The notes under the pieces were generated by a model, which was not told the DNA's origin, ran no database searches, and saw nothing but the letters and a program-made list of their open reading frames with translations. Shown here piece after piece: positions 46,534 to 55,036 of a stretch of DNA of 64,000 bases. Numbering within the stretch: the first letter of the stretch is position 1; every line of letters begins with the position of its first letter. The stretch spans positions 51,299-115,298 of the forward strand of contig NZ_LOKZ01000009.1 of assembly GCF_002211365.1 (NCBI RefSeq), written 5' to 3'. This DNA is from Rhizobium sp. R711. GTDB lineage: Bacteria > Pseudomonadota > Alphaproteobacteria > Rhizobiales > Rhizobiaceae. A program made the translations under genes and the position numbers.

Positions 46534-47700
46534 TTACTTGGCTACCGGTTTCCAGGGATCGGCAGGACGCTCGAAGTACTGGTCGGCAATCGCACTTGGG
46601 AACCATCCGTCCGCCTTCGGTTCGACGAAATCCGTCGAGTTCACATCGCAATCCTCGGGGATCGCCGCGCGAACGTCATCGATGGTGAACGGCAGGACAG
46701 GGCGCAGGAAGGATTGTACCTTCGGCCCCTGCCCTTCGAGCGTGCGAAGCATGATCTCCCACATCTGCTGCATCTCGCGGCGCGGCGGCCAGATATGGAA
46801 GCCGGCAGCGATCCATTCTGGATTCTGGCGCCAGTAACATGCCGCCGAAGCCTCGCCGCCCAGCGTAATGGGCACCATGTCACGGCCCGACTGGAGCACG
46901 GCGTTCAACACGCCGTTCTCCTGCGCGCCCTGTGTCAGAATACCGTCAATCTGGGTGGGGTTCGTCGCCAGAAATTTCTGCACCTCGACCTGTGCTACCT
47001 GGTCGGTCCACTTGCCAGCCACTTCGCCGACAATCTTGATGTCGGGATACTTTGCCAGCGCGTCTTTGGCGGCCTTGTCGAAGCTGTCGGATGAGGCGAA
47101 GCCAGGGATGCCCGACACGAGAAGCACGTTGCCTTTCTTGCCGATCTTGTCTGCGAGCCAGGTCGCCATCTCGCCGCCGCCCTGCGCGTGATTGGCAGCG
47201 CCGTTGATCGCGTAAGGCGACGTCACGTATCCCGAAAACGAGAAGACAGGAACGCCTGCCTTATAGGCGTACTCGATCGTCTGGTTGAGAGCGGTGACGT
47301 TCGAGCAGCAGATGATGATGGCATCAACACCATCATCAACCATCTGGCGCATCTGCTGAATCTGGACGGCGTCCTTGAGGTCGGACTGAGTGACCACGAC
47401 TTCAGATACGAGCCCCGCTTCCTTGGAGCGCGGCAAGAGGTCATTCATGACGGCATCGAGGGCCGCTGCGCGCCACGTGTTGCCGGCATAGCTACTGGCG
47501 TAGCCGATCTTCCAGGGCGGTCCCTTCTTTGGTTTGAAGTCCCTATAGGCACTCGCTCCGAGCGGGACCTGCGGGTCGACAACCTCGTAGATTTTCCTCT
47601 CGTTGGCGGGGAGCTGGTCGACGCCGTCAGCCCACGTCGTGGTCGTCAGGGCGCCGACCGCGATCAGCGCCCCCATGGTTGCGGTTAAACGACGTCTCAT
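46534..47700 (-). CDS. ABC substrate-binding protein, version B
   Basis: 388 residues with a signal peptide (MRRRLTATMGALIAVGALTTTTWA). It shares the DGVDQLPANER start, PPWKIGYASSYAGNTWRA, MVDDGVDAIIICCSN, GFASSDSF and GGEASAACYWRQNPEW blocks with the proteins at 11894 and 22271. ATG 47700 follows GGGAGGAG. Its ATPase and permeases follow on the same strand, so this importer is complete. Probably the same or a closely related ligand as version A. Confidence 0.9.
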   Translation of the reverse strand: MRRRLTATMGALIAVGALTTTTWADGVDQLPANERKIYEVVDPQVPLGASAYRDFKPKKGPPWKIGYASSYAGNTWRAAALDAVMNDLLPRSKEAGLVSEVVVTQSDLKDAVQIQQMRQMVDDGVDAIIICCSNVTALNQTIEYAYKAGVPVFSFSGYVTSPYAINGAANHAQGGGEMATWLADKIGKKGNVLLVSGIPGFASSDSFDKAAKDALAKYPDIKIVGEVAGKWTDQVAQVEVQKFLATNPTQIDGILTQGAQENGVLNAVLQSGRDMVPITLGGEASAACYWRQNPEWIAAGFHIWPPRREMQQMWEIMLRTLEGQGPKVQSFLRPVLPFTIDDVRAAIPEDCDVNSTDFVEPKADGWFPSAIADQYFERPADPWKPVAK

Positions 47701-47725
47701 TGGATGCTCCTCCCAAGAGATTGTT

Positions 47726-48622
47726 TCAGGCGACTTTCGCCCTGGTTGCGGATGCCTGCTGGATTTCCTCGAGGATCGGCAGCAGGTATTTTCTGAACTC
47801 GGTGTAGTCTTCAGTGACCGGGAAATGTCCGAGCTTCTCCATCGTCAAGAACTTGCTGCCCTTGACGAGATCGGCGGCGATCTTGGTGTCGGCCGGGGAG
47901 GTATTCGGATCGTATTCGCCCGTCAGGAAGTACAGCATGCACTTCGACGTATCGATCTTGCTCGCCTCTTCGGGCGAGACATTGTGGTCGTAATAGTAGT
48001 AATAGAGGTCACCTGCGAAGACGCCCGGACCGCCGCAGCTATATTCCCACTGGATTTCGCGGACATTGGCTTCTGGTGAGTAGGGCGAGATATTGAGCAA
48101 CATGGCCGCACCGATGGAGGTGCGGTTCACGTTTGGGTTGTCGAATTCTTTCCGAATGCCTGCCATTCCGACATCGACGTATTCCGCAGCCGAACGCAGC
48201 GCGCCTTCGACAGAGATAGTGGCGCGGAAGTTGTCGGGGTAATTCGACGCCAGATCGATAGCAAGATGTCCGCCCATCGAGCTACCCATATAAACGGGGC
48301 GGTCCAGACCAAGGGCCTTGGAGAGTTCCAGTTGGAAATCCATCATGAACTTCTTGGTCATGTTGTACTCCTTCTCCCACCAGCGAACGCCGTGGGGAGG
48401 AAGAGACTTCCCGTGATAGGGCAAGTCGAACGCGATGACGCGGAAGTTCTTCGTCACGTCTTCGTCGCAGAGCGTGTGGCGGTACTGGCGGCCGTCGGAG
48501 CCCGCCGTGTGACCGACAAGCAACGGAATGCCCTGTCCGGCTTCCTCGTAATAGACGCGGTATTCAATGCCTTCGATCGTCAGGTAGACGTAACGGCCAG
48601 TGATCGGATCATGCTTGGTCAT
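47726..48622 (-). CDS. Alpha/beta hydrolase, version B
   Basis: 298 residues. It has LLVGHTAGSDGRQYRH (oxyanion region), nucleophile elbow GSSMGGHLA, an acid in TGEYDPNTSPAD and catalytic His in EKLGHFPVTEDY. It aligns with residues 145-410 of the fused protein at 7070-8302. An YYYYYDH run near the C-terminal third is unusual. Its start overlaps the stop of the SCP2-like gene by 4 nt (ATGA), so the two halves of the version-A fusion are translated together here. It probably hydrolyses a pathway intermediate. Confidence 0.88.
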   Translation of the reverse strand: MTKHDPITGRYVYLTIEGIEYRVYYEEAGQGIPLLVGHTAGSDGRQYRHTLCDEDVTKNFRVIAFDLPYHGKSLPPHGVRWWEKEYNMTKKFMMDFQLELSKALGLDRPVYMGSSMGGHLAIDLASNYPDNFRATISVEGALRSAAEYVDVGMAGIRKEFDNPNVNRTSIGAAMLLNISPYSPEANVREIQWEYSCGGPGVFAGDLYYYYYDHNVSPEEASKIDTSKCMLYFLTGEYDPNTSPADTKIAADLVKGSKFLTMEKLGHFPVTEDYTEFRKYLLPILEEIQQASATRAKVA

Positions 48623-49002
48623 GCTGCTACTCCTTCCGGACGGGCCTCGCGCATCAAGTTCGTCATGCGATTGAGCGCAGGGAGATATGCGAAGGTTTCG
48701 TTATTGTTGCTGAGGTGCAGACCGTGTTTGATGTTTGACGACTGCAGGCACTGATAAAACGGCCGAGGCTTCTTCTGGAGAAGCGCGTCCCACTGTTCAC
48801 CCGTGCCCCGGATGACGATCTTGCACTTCTCGTCGTCGTAGGCGGCTTCTTCGACCTTCACCATCTTGCCGTCTTCGAAGTGGAGTGCGACGCTGCGGGT
48901 CGGAAAATCGCATTTGATGATGCCGTTGAGATAACGGGTTTCGCGCTTGAACTCGAAGTCCTCCAGCGCCAATTTTTTGAACTTCTCGAGATCGATGGCC
49001 AA
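48619..49002 (-). CDS. Small SCP2-like protein, partner of the hydrolase
   Basis: 127 residues. SVALHFEDGKMVKVEEAAYDD and IVIRGTGEQWDALLQKKPRPFYQC match the N-terminal 135 residues of the fused hydrolase at 7070-8302. The pattern is that of a small sterol-carrier-like domain, a fold that can bind hydrophobic ligands. ATG 49002 has GGGAGGAG upstream. The gene overlaps the hydrolase by 4 nt. Because the version-A homologue is covalently joined to the hydrolase, the two proteins here probably form a complex. Confidence 0.8.
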   Translation of the reverse strand: MAIDLEKFKKLALEDFEFKRETRYLNGIIKCDFPTRSVALHFEDGKMVKVEEAAYDDEKCKIVIRGTGEQWDALLQKKPRPFYQCLQSSNIKHGLHLSNNNETFAYLPALNRMTNLMREARPEGVAA

Positions 49003-49081
49003 GTTCGGCTCCTCCCTAGTTAAAACGGCGCGGCCGATCCACGCCTTTCAAAATTTTCCGCCACGCCCGGCGGCGGCGGCT

Positions 49082-49510
49082 TCAGATGCCCATTTCGTTA
49101 AAGACGTCCTGGGCGTTTCTGAAGCTGTCAATGCCCGCCGGTACGCCAGCGTAGATCGCGACCTGCAGGAAAATCTCCTGGATTTCCTCCTTGGTGAGGC
49201 CGTTGTTGATCGCGCCGCGCACGTGGCCTTTGAGCTCATGCGGACGATTGAGGACAGAGATCATGCCAAGGTTCAAAATGGACCGCGCGCGCCTGTCGAG
49301 GCCTGGTCGGTTCCAGATCTCGTTCCAGCAATACTCAGTGACGAGCTGCTGCATAGGCCAAGTGAAGTCGGTCGCCTTACCGAGTGCTGCGTCGACATAG
49401 GCATCGCCCATGACTTCACGACGCGTCGCTAGCCCTTGAGCGAACTGTTCCGAAGGGACAGGCCGCTCCTTGCCGTGTGTTTTCACTTTCGCTTCTTTCG
49501 TTGCGGTCAT
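49082..49510 (-). CDS. Carboxymuconolactone decarboxylase family protein, version B
   Basis: 142 residues, closely related to the protein at 10165-10584 along its whole length (RREVMGDAYVDAAL, YCWNEIWNRPGLDRRARSI, HVRGAINNGLTKEEIQ, YAGVPAGIDSFRNA). ATG 49510 follows AGGAG with several nucleotides of spacing. It is first in the operon running to 41376 behind the operator at 49555. Unlike version A, no RutA-like monooxygenase or flavin reductase follows. Confidence 0.92.
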   Translation of the reverse strand: MTATKEAKVKTHGKERPVPSEQFAQGLATRREVMGDAYVDAALGKATDFTWPMQQLVTEYCWNEIWNRPGLDRRARSILNLGMISVLNRPHELKGHVRGAINNGLTKEEIQEIFLQVAIYAGVPAGIDSFRNAQDVFNEMGI

Positions 49511-49554
49511 TCGACAACGCTCCTAGCTTTCCGGTTTTCCGGCGAAATAAACTG

Positions 49555-49575
49555 ATTTTCAGACAATCTGTCTAT
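49555..49575 (-). promoter_or_regulatory. GntR-type operator of the version-B operon
   Basis: On the minus strand, ATAGACAGA-TTG-TCTGAAAAT. The -35-like TAGACA and TTTATT 17 nt later form a promoter 45 bp before the CMD start. Confidence 0.75.
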
Positions 49576-49601
49576 TTCGCTGTATTCGCGAGTTTCCGAG
49601 G

Positions 49602-50489
49602 CTAATTGTGATCTTCGACGTATCGGATGATGCGGGTGTGGTCTTCGGAAGGGCCTAGCGCCTTCTGCGCAGCATCCCAGGCGTCTGCCGTGCTGGCGAG
49701 AGCGTCGAGGCGAAGACCAAGCGTCTTGGCGAGATCGGCGGCGATACGGATATCCTTGGCCATTAGGCCAATGGCAAATCCCGACCCGAACGTCTCAGAG
49801 AGGATGAACTGCTTCATCTTCACTTCGGTAGCATTGTTCTTTCCAGACGACGAGTTGAGAATATCGACGATCGTCGCCGGCTCCAGGCCGAAGGCACGTC
49901 CCAGAAGGACACCCTCGATCGCCGCGAGCACACCTGCACCGGATACGAAGTTGTTAATCGCTTTCATCGCGTGACCCGAGCCAACCGGCCCCGTCCGGAA
50001 CACCTGTTGTCCCACTGCCTTCAGCAGCGGCTCGGCTTCCTCGATATCAGCATCCTCCCCACCGGCCATGATTGTCAAGGTGCCAGAAACGGCGCGCTTT
50101 ACGCCTCCGGAGACCGGGGCGTCAACCAGCCGAAGGCCCCGAGAAGCAAGTTCGAGACCGAGTTCCCTTGTGTCATTTGGAGCAGACGAACTCATGTCTA
50201 TGACCACGGCATTCTGCTTCAGGCCGCCACAGGCGTTTTCGCCCAGCAGCGCCTCGCGCACGATTTTGCCATTAGGAAGCACGGTGATCACGAAACTGGC
50301 CCCGACCATGGCGTCAGAAATCGTTTCGGCGGCTCGCCCGCCCGCATCAGCGAGCTTTGTCCTGGCCTCTTTCGAGAGGTCGAAACCGACGACATCGAAG
50401 CCTGCCGAAATGAGATGTTGAGCCATAGGTTGGCCCATCGCGCCCAGCCCTATAAAGGCCACGCGCGTTGCGTTGAGTGTCGATGACAT
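49602..50489 (-). CDS. 3-hydroxyisobutyrate dehydrogenase-like oxidoreductase
   Basis: 295 residues of the beta-hydroxyacid dehydrogenase family. FIGLGAMGQPMAQHL is the N-terminal nucleotide loop. DAPVSGGVKRAVSGTL is the substrate-binding block, and the catalytic Lys lies in KAINNFVSGAG. A late KDIRIAADLAKTLG block completes the pattern. Members oxidise 3-hydroxyisobutyrate, tartronate semialdehyde or related acids. It starts at ATG 50489, 60 bp after an operator, and runs toward the CMD gene. It probably oxidises a hydroxy acid of the pathway; no version-A counterpart is present, where an SDR may do a similar job. Confidence 0.9.
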   Translation of the reverse strand: MSSTLNATRVAFIGLGAMGQPMAQHLISAGFDVVGFDLSKEARTKLADAGGRAAETISDAMVGASFVITVLPNGKIVREALLGENACGGLKQNAVVIDMSSSAPNDTRELGLELASRGLRLVDAPVSGGVKRAVSGTLTIMAGGEDADIEEAEPLLKAVGQQVFRTGPVGSGHAMKAINNFVSGAGVLAAIEGVLLGRAFGLEPATIVDILNSSSGKNNATEVKMKQFILSETFGSGFAIGLMAKDIRIAADLAKTLGLRLDALASTADAWDAAQKALGPSEDHTRIIRYVEDHN

Positions 50490-50549
50490 TTTTTCCTCCG
50501 GACGCGTGCGAGCAATGAAGCCCGCCTTCCTTCAGAGAGGATTAAAAAG

Positions 50550-50570
50550 ATTATCAGACAATCTGTCAAT
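50550..50570 (-). promoter_or_regulatory. GntR-type operator between gntR and the dehydrogenase gene
   Basis: On the minus strand, ATTGACAGA-TTG-TCTGATAAT, with TTTAAT 17 nt after TTGACA. It is identical to 6981-7001 and 27386-27406 and, like them, begins shortly after a gntR stop codon. Confidence 0.85.
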
Positions 50571-50577
50571 CGAAATT

Positions 50578-51261
50578 TTAAGATTCTGGCGCTACGTTCT
50601 TCCGCAGGTATTCAAGTGCGACCTTGGCAGCCTGGTCAATATGGAATTTGCAGGCCGCCGCCGCCAACGGCCCGTTGCGATTCTGGATTGCGTTCGCAAT
50701 ATCCTTAATTTCGGCAATGCTGTGCGCAAGGCGTCCCGGTTGCGTCATGGTTGTCATTCGAAGGAGATTGATCCGATTGTGCAGAGCTGTCAGCATTTGC
50801 CTTACGAACACGTTTTTGCTGCCGTCCATCAAACAGTTGTAAAACGCGTTTTTCGCATCTATGAGCCGCGCACCGACGCCACTTTCGGCAGCGGCTTCGA
50901 ATTCGACCACCGCGGCTTGAAGTGTCGCTATGTCGGCTGCAGTGCCATGCTCAGCGAACTGCTGGCCCGCGAATCCTTCAAGAAGAGCCCGAACAGTATA
51001 GAGTTGCTGCGCTTCCTCGTAGGTGATCGTACTGACGACCGGTCCCTTATGGGGATAGCTTGTGATGATGCCTTCAGCTTCGAGCTGTCGCATGGCCTCG
51101 CGAACCGAGGTCCTGCCGACGCCCAGCATTTCGCAAAGTTCGCGCTCTACCAGTCGCTGGCCGGGCTTAAATCGCCCACTGGCTATCGCGTGACGTAGAG
51201 TCTCCTCAACTTTCACGCGCAAAGTCGCACTCTGCCTGGATATCTGTAGGTCCGTCTGCAT
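50578..51261 (-). CDS. GntR family regulator, FCD subfamily, version B
   Basis: 227 residues. The winged-helix part (GRFKPGQRLVERELCEMLGVGRTSVREAMRQLEAEGII) is almost identical to that of the version-A regulator, with an FCD effector domain behind it. Differences concentrate in the effector domain, so the two may read one operator but answer different or similarly shaped inducers. ATG 51261 is chosen by alignment. An operator-like palindrome lies about 80 bp upstream, consistent with autoregulation. Confidence 0.9.
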   Translation of the reverse strand: MQTDLQISRQSATLRVKVEETLRHAIASGRFKPGQRLVERELCEMLGVGRTSVREAMRQLEAEGIITSYPHKGPVVSTITYEEAQQLYTVRALLEGFAGQQFAEHGTAADIATLQAAVVEFEAAAESGVGARLIDAKNAFYNCLMDGSKNVFVRQMLTALHNRINLLRMTTMTQPGRLAHSIAEIKDIANAIQNRNGPLAAAACKFHIDQAAKVALEYLRKNVAPES

Positions 51262-51336
51262 CGCCCGCCAACACCTGTAATCGGCTCTCGCCGCGCTAAA
51301 TCATTCTCTACATATGGAGGCATTCGCTCTTAATAT

Positions 51337-51357
51337 CAATCCAGATTGTCTGAGAGC
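51337..51357 (-). promoter_or_regulatory. Possible autoregulatory operator of the second GntR gene
   Basis: The CAGATTGTCTG core (51342-51352) matches the regulon palindrome, but the outer bases have drifted. It is about 80 bp upstream of the gntR start. Confidence 0.5.
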
Positions 51358-51736
51358 TGCCAGTCTCAGTTGATCCCATCGCGACAGCTTTGCCTGCTCG
51401 TGTGTATAGTCAATTAGAAGAGACAAAAAACGGGTGCAGAGGATCGGCTCGTCGCGTTAGACAGCCGTAGACTTGCAGACCTATAAGGTCGCGGATGGCG
51501 TGGCCCGGAGAGGGATCCGACGCGCTCCTAAAGCTGCGGCTTTGAAATCAGCGCAGACACTTATGATGAAGGGCTGAAGACGGCGCATATCGCGCCCGGT
51601 GGCCGCTCGCCTCAGCGATCACAAAAACTTCGAGAAAATTGCGAGGCATGGCTAAGATCGAAAGTTGGGCATCACGCATATTGCTGTCCCGGCGTTTCAA
51701 AGGACGCCGGGATCTTGCTGCCCGTCATAGGTTCGA
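51358..51736. other. Intergenic stretch with a hairpin (51687-51712)
   Basis: No gene recognised. TCCCGGCGT-N8-ACGCCGGGA at 51687-51712 is a perfect 9-bp stem 25 nt past the LysR stop. It has no T-run on the LysR strand, so it is at best a weak terminator. Confidence 0.45.
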
Positions 51737-52654
51737 TCAGCATCGCGCCCGCATTTCAGCCGAGGCAGCGTCTTCAAGCCATACATTTTCCAGCCATTGC
51801 TTGAACGCGTTGACTTTTCCCGACCTGAGCCGCGAGCGGACATATGTGAGCGTGTGGCAACGGAGGTTGGGGCCCGTCATCCCCAACGGAAGGACGAGGT
51901 TACCTCTTTCCACATCCCGTTGAAGAAGCCGGTAGCTCTCGAGGCACACGCCGCGTCCTTCGACAGCGGTTGCGATCGCCATAAACGCGTCGCGAAATCG
52001 AGAGCCGCGATTGACGTCAATCGCCAAGCCGTGGTCCTTCGCCCATTGCTGCCAGCTGTAAAGCGTCTGCTCCGACTTGATAAGGGTTTGGCCCACTAGG
52101 TCGGATGGCTTGCGTATGGGCCGCTCGCCATTAGCGACCTCGGGAGAGCAGGCTACGACGATTGTCTCAAGAGGAAACTCCTCCGCCGCGATAGAGCCCA
52201 GTCGAGGAACGCTACCGTAGCAGATATCGACATCGACCGAGCCATCGGACAATTTTGCAGGGTCCGATGTCGAAAGAAGCCTGATTTCGATCGAGGGATA
52301 CAACTCCTCGAACCGAGGCAATCTTGGCATAAGCCATAGCGAAGCCAGGCTTGAAGCGCAGCCAACGCTCAGGACGTCGACGCTGTTGCGCCGGCAAACC
52401 TCATCGGTCGCCTGCTCAATCATCGAAAGCGCTTCTGAAAGATCACGGTGGTATCGCTCGCCAATCTCGGTGAGAGACACGGTTCTTCCAATGCGGTGAA
52501 AGAGCTTTTCCCCAAGGTCTTCTTCCATCAGTCTGATCTGGTGGCTGATCGCCGACGGCGTAAGCTGCAACTGGGCAGCCGCCTCCAGAAATGACGCCTT
52601 TCGGCCGGCTGCGACGAACGACTGTATTGCACGAATGGATGGAAGTGACGTCAT
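51737..52654 (-). CDS. LysR-type transcriptional regulator
   Basis: 305 residues. The N-terminal HTH (AIQSFVAAGRKASFLEAAAQLQLTPSAISHQIRLMEEDLG) is followed by HRIGRTVSLTEIGERY and a full periplasmic-binding-like effector domain. It resembles the GcvA-type branch in the HTH pattern, but the target is best judged by position. It sits downstream of the ribulokinase gene on the same strand with a 43-nt gap and may regulate that pentose operon. ATG 52654 follows GAGGA; a 101-residue upstream extension of the frame is non-conserved and is ignored. Confidence 0.88.
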   Translation of the reverse strand: MTSLPSIRAIQSFVAAGRKASFLEAAAQLQLTPSAISHQIRLMEEDLGEKLFHRIGRTVSLTEIGERYHRDLSEALSMIEQATDEVCRRNSVDVLSVGCASSLASLWLMPRLPRFEELYPSIEIRLLSTSDPAKLSDGSVDVDICYGSVPRLGSIAAEEFPLETIVVACSPEVANGERPIRKPSDLVGQTLIKSEQTLYSWQQWAKDHGLAIDVNRGSRFRDAFMAIATAVEGRGVCLESYRLLQRDVERGNLVLPLGMTGPNLRCHTLTYVRSRLRSGKVNAFKQWLENVWLEDAASAEMRARC

Positions 52655-52697
52655 AACGTCCTCGATCCAAAGCCATCTGATCCGAGAGCGCATCGGG

Positions 52698-54314
52698 TCA
52701 TAGCAATGCCACCTTCCGCGCGGAACGGTGGCCAAACTCGGATCGAATACTCTCACCTGCAGCAATCCGCTTGATGTCTCCGAGAACTTGCGAGAAGTCT
52801 GCGAGGCTTGAGGTGCCAAAGCCCATATAGACCTGCTTGAACAGCTGGTAGAGGGTCTGATAACGTCCGCGCGTGCTCGGATCGGGCTCAAACTTTCTGT
52901 AGCCCACGCACATAGCTGCCTGAGCGCTCTCGATCGATCCATGATCTTTGGACGCAAGAGCGGCGAATATTCCCGAACCGAGACCCGTCGGGATACCGTC
53001 AGGGACCAATATCGGCTTCCCTATGACATTGGCATAGATCTGATTGAGGATGTCGTTCCTTTGCGGGATACCTCCCCCATTGATGACGCGGTTGACCGGA
53101 ACGCCATGTTGCTCCATCCGCTCCAGGATAACCCGTGTGTGGAAAGCCGTTCCTTCAATCGCGGCGTACAGTTCGTCCTGTGCGGTATGGCCGAGATGCC
53201 AGCCAAGCGTCATTCCACCAAGATCGGAGCGGACGAGCACCGTCCGGTCCCCATTGTCCCAGGGGAGACGCATCAGACCGGTCTTTCCGCCTTCGATGCT
53301 TTCGAGGCCTTCAGCGAGTTTGGACACCGTTGTGGCCGCACGTCGTGCAATTGCATCGAACAGGTCGCCGGTCGCAGACAGACCCGCCTCAACTCCTACA
53401 AGGTCTGGATGGGCACTCCCTGGGACGACGCCGCAAACACCAGGGATGAGTCTCACACGTTCACTCACGGCAATGATACAGGTCGACGTACCGATGACAT
53501 TGACGACGTCCCCCAGACGGCAGCCAGCGCCAATTGCATCCCAATGGGCATCAAACGCCCCCGTGGGAACCGGAATTCCGGGGGTTAGCCCAAGGCGTTC
53601 GCCCCAGTATGGGCTGAGCCCGCCTGCGATTGACGCGGAGGTCTGATATGTTCCGCCAATCTTCTCGCGCACGCCGTCGAAAAGCGGATCGACGCGGGAC
53701 AAGAAAGCCTGCGAGGGCAAGCCACCCCATTTCGGGTTCCACATCCACTTGTGTCCCATGGCGCAGACGCTGCGCACCATGCGAGCCGTGTCGGTCACCC
53801 CGGTGAGGACCGCGGCCGCCATGTCGCAATGTTCAACGGCGGTCCCGAAGCGTTCGCGCTGGTCGGGGTTGTGGCGCATCCAGTGGAGAAGCTTGGCAAA
53901 GCCCCACTCGTGGGAATAGGTTCCACCACACCATTCGATCGCCTCGATGTGCATGTCGTGCGCCATGGCCGTTATTTCTTCGGCTTCCGCTTTGGCGCGG
54001 TGGTCACACCAGAGGTAGTAGTCCCCAAGAGGCTGCATATTTTTGTCAACAGGCAACACCGAGGACCCCGTCGTGTCGACCGCAATCGCACGGACTGCCT
54101 TGGAATCTACGCCACATTCAACGGTTACTCGATTCATGGCGAGCACAAGCGCTTCCATATGATCGAAGTGGGACTGGGTTGCCAGGTCGGGATCGGAACG
54201 CCGCCGCTCGAGAGGATATTCCGCGACGCAGGTTCCCAGAGAACCCTTCTCAGAATCAGCCAGCGTTACCCGCACGCTCAAGGTTCCGAAATCAACACCT
54301 GCTACAATCGACAT
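52698..54314 (-). CDS. araB: Ribulokinase-like FGGY kinase (AraB-like)
   Basis: 538 residues of the FGGY carbohydrate kinase family with the AraB-type layout. VAGVDFGTLSVRVTLAD is the N-terminal phosphate loop, LWCDHRAKAEAEEI the ribulokinase block, GTSTCIIAV the adenosine-side loop, and INGGGIPQRN a late conserved block. It phosphorylates L-ribulose or a related ketopentose. It is followed by LysR and preceded by an AraD-type epimerase gene (7-nt gap), matching steps 2 and 3 of L-arabinose breakdown. No araA isomerase gene is present here. At 538 residues it is slightly shorter than the about 566 of the E. coli enzyme. Confidence 0.85.
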   Translation of the reverse strand: MSIVAGVDFGTLSVRVTLADSEKGSLGTCVAEYPLERRRSDPDLATQSHFDHMEALVLAMNRVTVECGVDSKAVRAIAVDTTGSSVLPVDKNMQPLGDYYLWCDHRAKAEAEEITAMAHDMHIEAIEWCGGTYSHEWGFAKLLHWMRHNPDQRERFGTAVEHCDMAAAVLTGVTDTARMVRSVCAMGHKWMWNPKWGGLPSQAFLSRVDPLFDGVREKIGGTYQTSASIAGGLSPYWGERLGLTPGIPVPTGAFDAHWDAIGAGCRLGDVVNVIGTSTCIIAVSERVRLIPGVCGVVPGSAHPDLVGVEAGLSATGDLFDAIARRAATTVSKLAEGLESIEGGKTGLMRLPWDNGDRTVLVRSDLGGMTLGWHLGHTAQDELYAAIEGTAFHTRVILERMEQHGVPVNRVINGGGIPQRNDILNQIYANVIGKPILVPDGIPTGLGSGIFAALASKDHGSIESAQAAMCVGYRKFEPDPSTRGRYQTLYQLFKQVYMGFGTSSLADFSQVLGDIKRIAAGESIRSEFGHRSARKVALL

Positions 54315-54321
54315 GATAATC

Positions 54322-55026
54322 CTACTTGGAACTGTCTGGCTGGCCGTAGGTCGCCGACTGGCCGTGCTTGCGTTGATAGTGGCGGTCCAGCAACGCGCCG
54401 GAAATTTCTGGATCGTCCTGGTTCAACTGCCGGGAGTGGAAGGCAATCTTGGCGACAGCCTCGAGCATCTCCGCGTTATGAACGGCGTCGGCTGCGTCCT
54501 TGCCCCAGCAGAAGGGACCGTGATCGTTAACCAGGGCTGCGGGGACGGAGAGCGGGTCATTGTTTCCGAGTGCCTCAACGATGACCTTGCCCGTGTTGAG
54601 AACGTAACCGTCTTTGATTTCGTCGTCGCGCAGCTTGCGAGTGACGGGGATCGTACCGTTGAAATAGTCCGCATGGGTCGTTCCCATGGCAGGAATTCCC
54701 CGGCCGGATTGGGCCCACACCGTCGCGAACAACGAGTGCGTGTGGACCACGGCACCGATAGACTTGAAGCTCTTGTAGAGTTCCAGGTGCGTATCGAGAT
54801 CAGACGATGGCCGCAGCGTGCTCTCTAGGATATTGCCGTCGAGGTCGGTCACAACGATGTCTGCGACCTGCATTGCCTTGTAGGAAAGGCCACTCGGCTT
54901 GATGGCGACAACTCCCTTCTCGCGGTCGATGGCGCTGACGTTACCGAACGTCGAGATGACAAGGCCGCTATCGTAGAGTGCGGCGTTTGCATCAAGGACG
55001 GACTTGCGGAGCTCGGAATATTTCAT
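54322..55026 (-). CDS. araD: L-ribulose-5-phosphate 4-epimerase-like (AraD)
   Basis: 234 residues, class II aldolase/epimerase fold. STFGNVSAID, KPSGLSYKAM, SSDLDTHLELY and the metal ligands in VVHTHSLFATVWAQ, with a further THADYF block, match AraD. The length matches the E. coli enzyme (231). Yields D-xylulose 5-phosphate from L-ribulose 5-phosphate. It ends 7 nt before the kinase start. ATG 55026 follows GAGGAG. A relative acting on another pentulose phosphate cannot be excluded. Confidence 0.88.
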   Translation of the reverse strand: MKYSELRKSVLDANAALYDSGLVISTFGNVSAIDREKGVVAIKPSGLSYKAMQVADIVVTDLDGNILESTLRPSSDLDTHLELYKSFKSIGAVVHTHSLFATVWAQSGRGIPAMGTTHADYFNGTIPVTRKLRDDEIKDGYVLNTGKVIVEALGNNDPLSVPAALVNDHGPFCWGKDAADAVHNAEMLEAVAKIAFHSRQLNQDDPEISGALLDRHYQRKHGQSATYGQPDSSK

Positions 55027-55036
55027 CGTCGTCTCC

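Noticed and set aside
45904..47094. Plus-strand frame across the ATPase and binding-protein genes of version B
   Set aside because: Antisense shadow of two well-supported genes.
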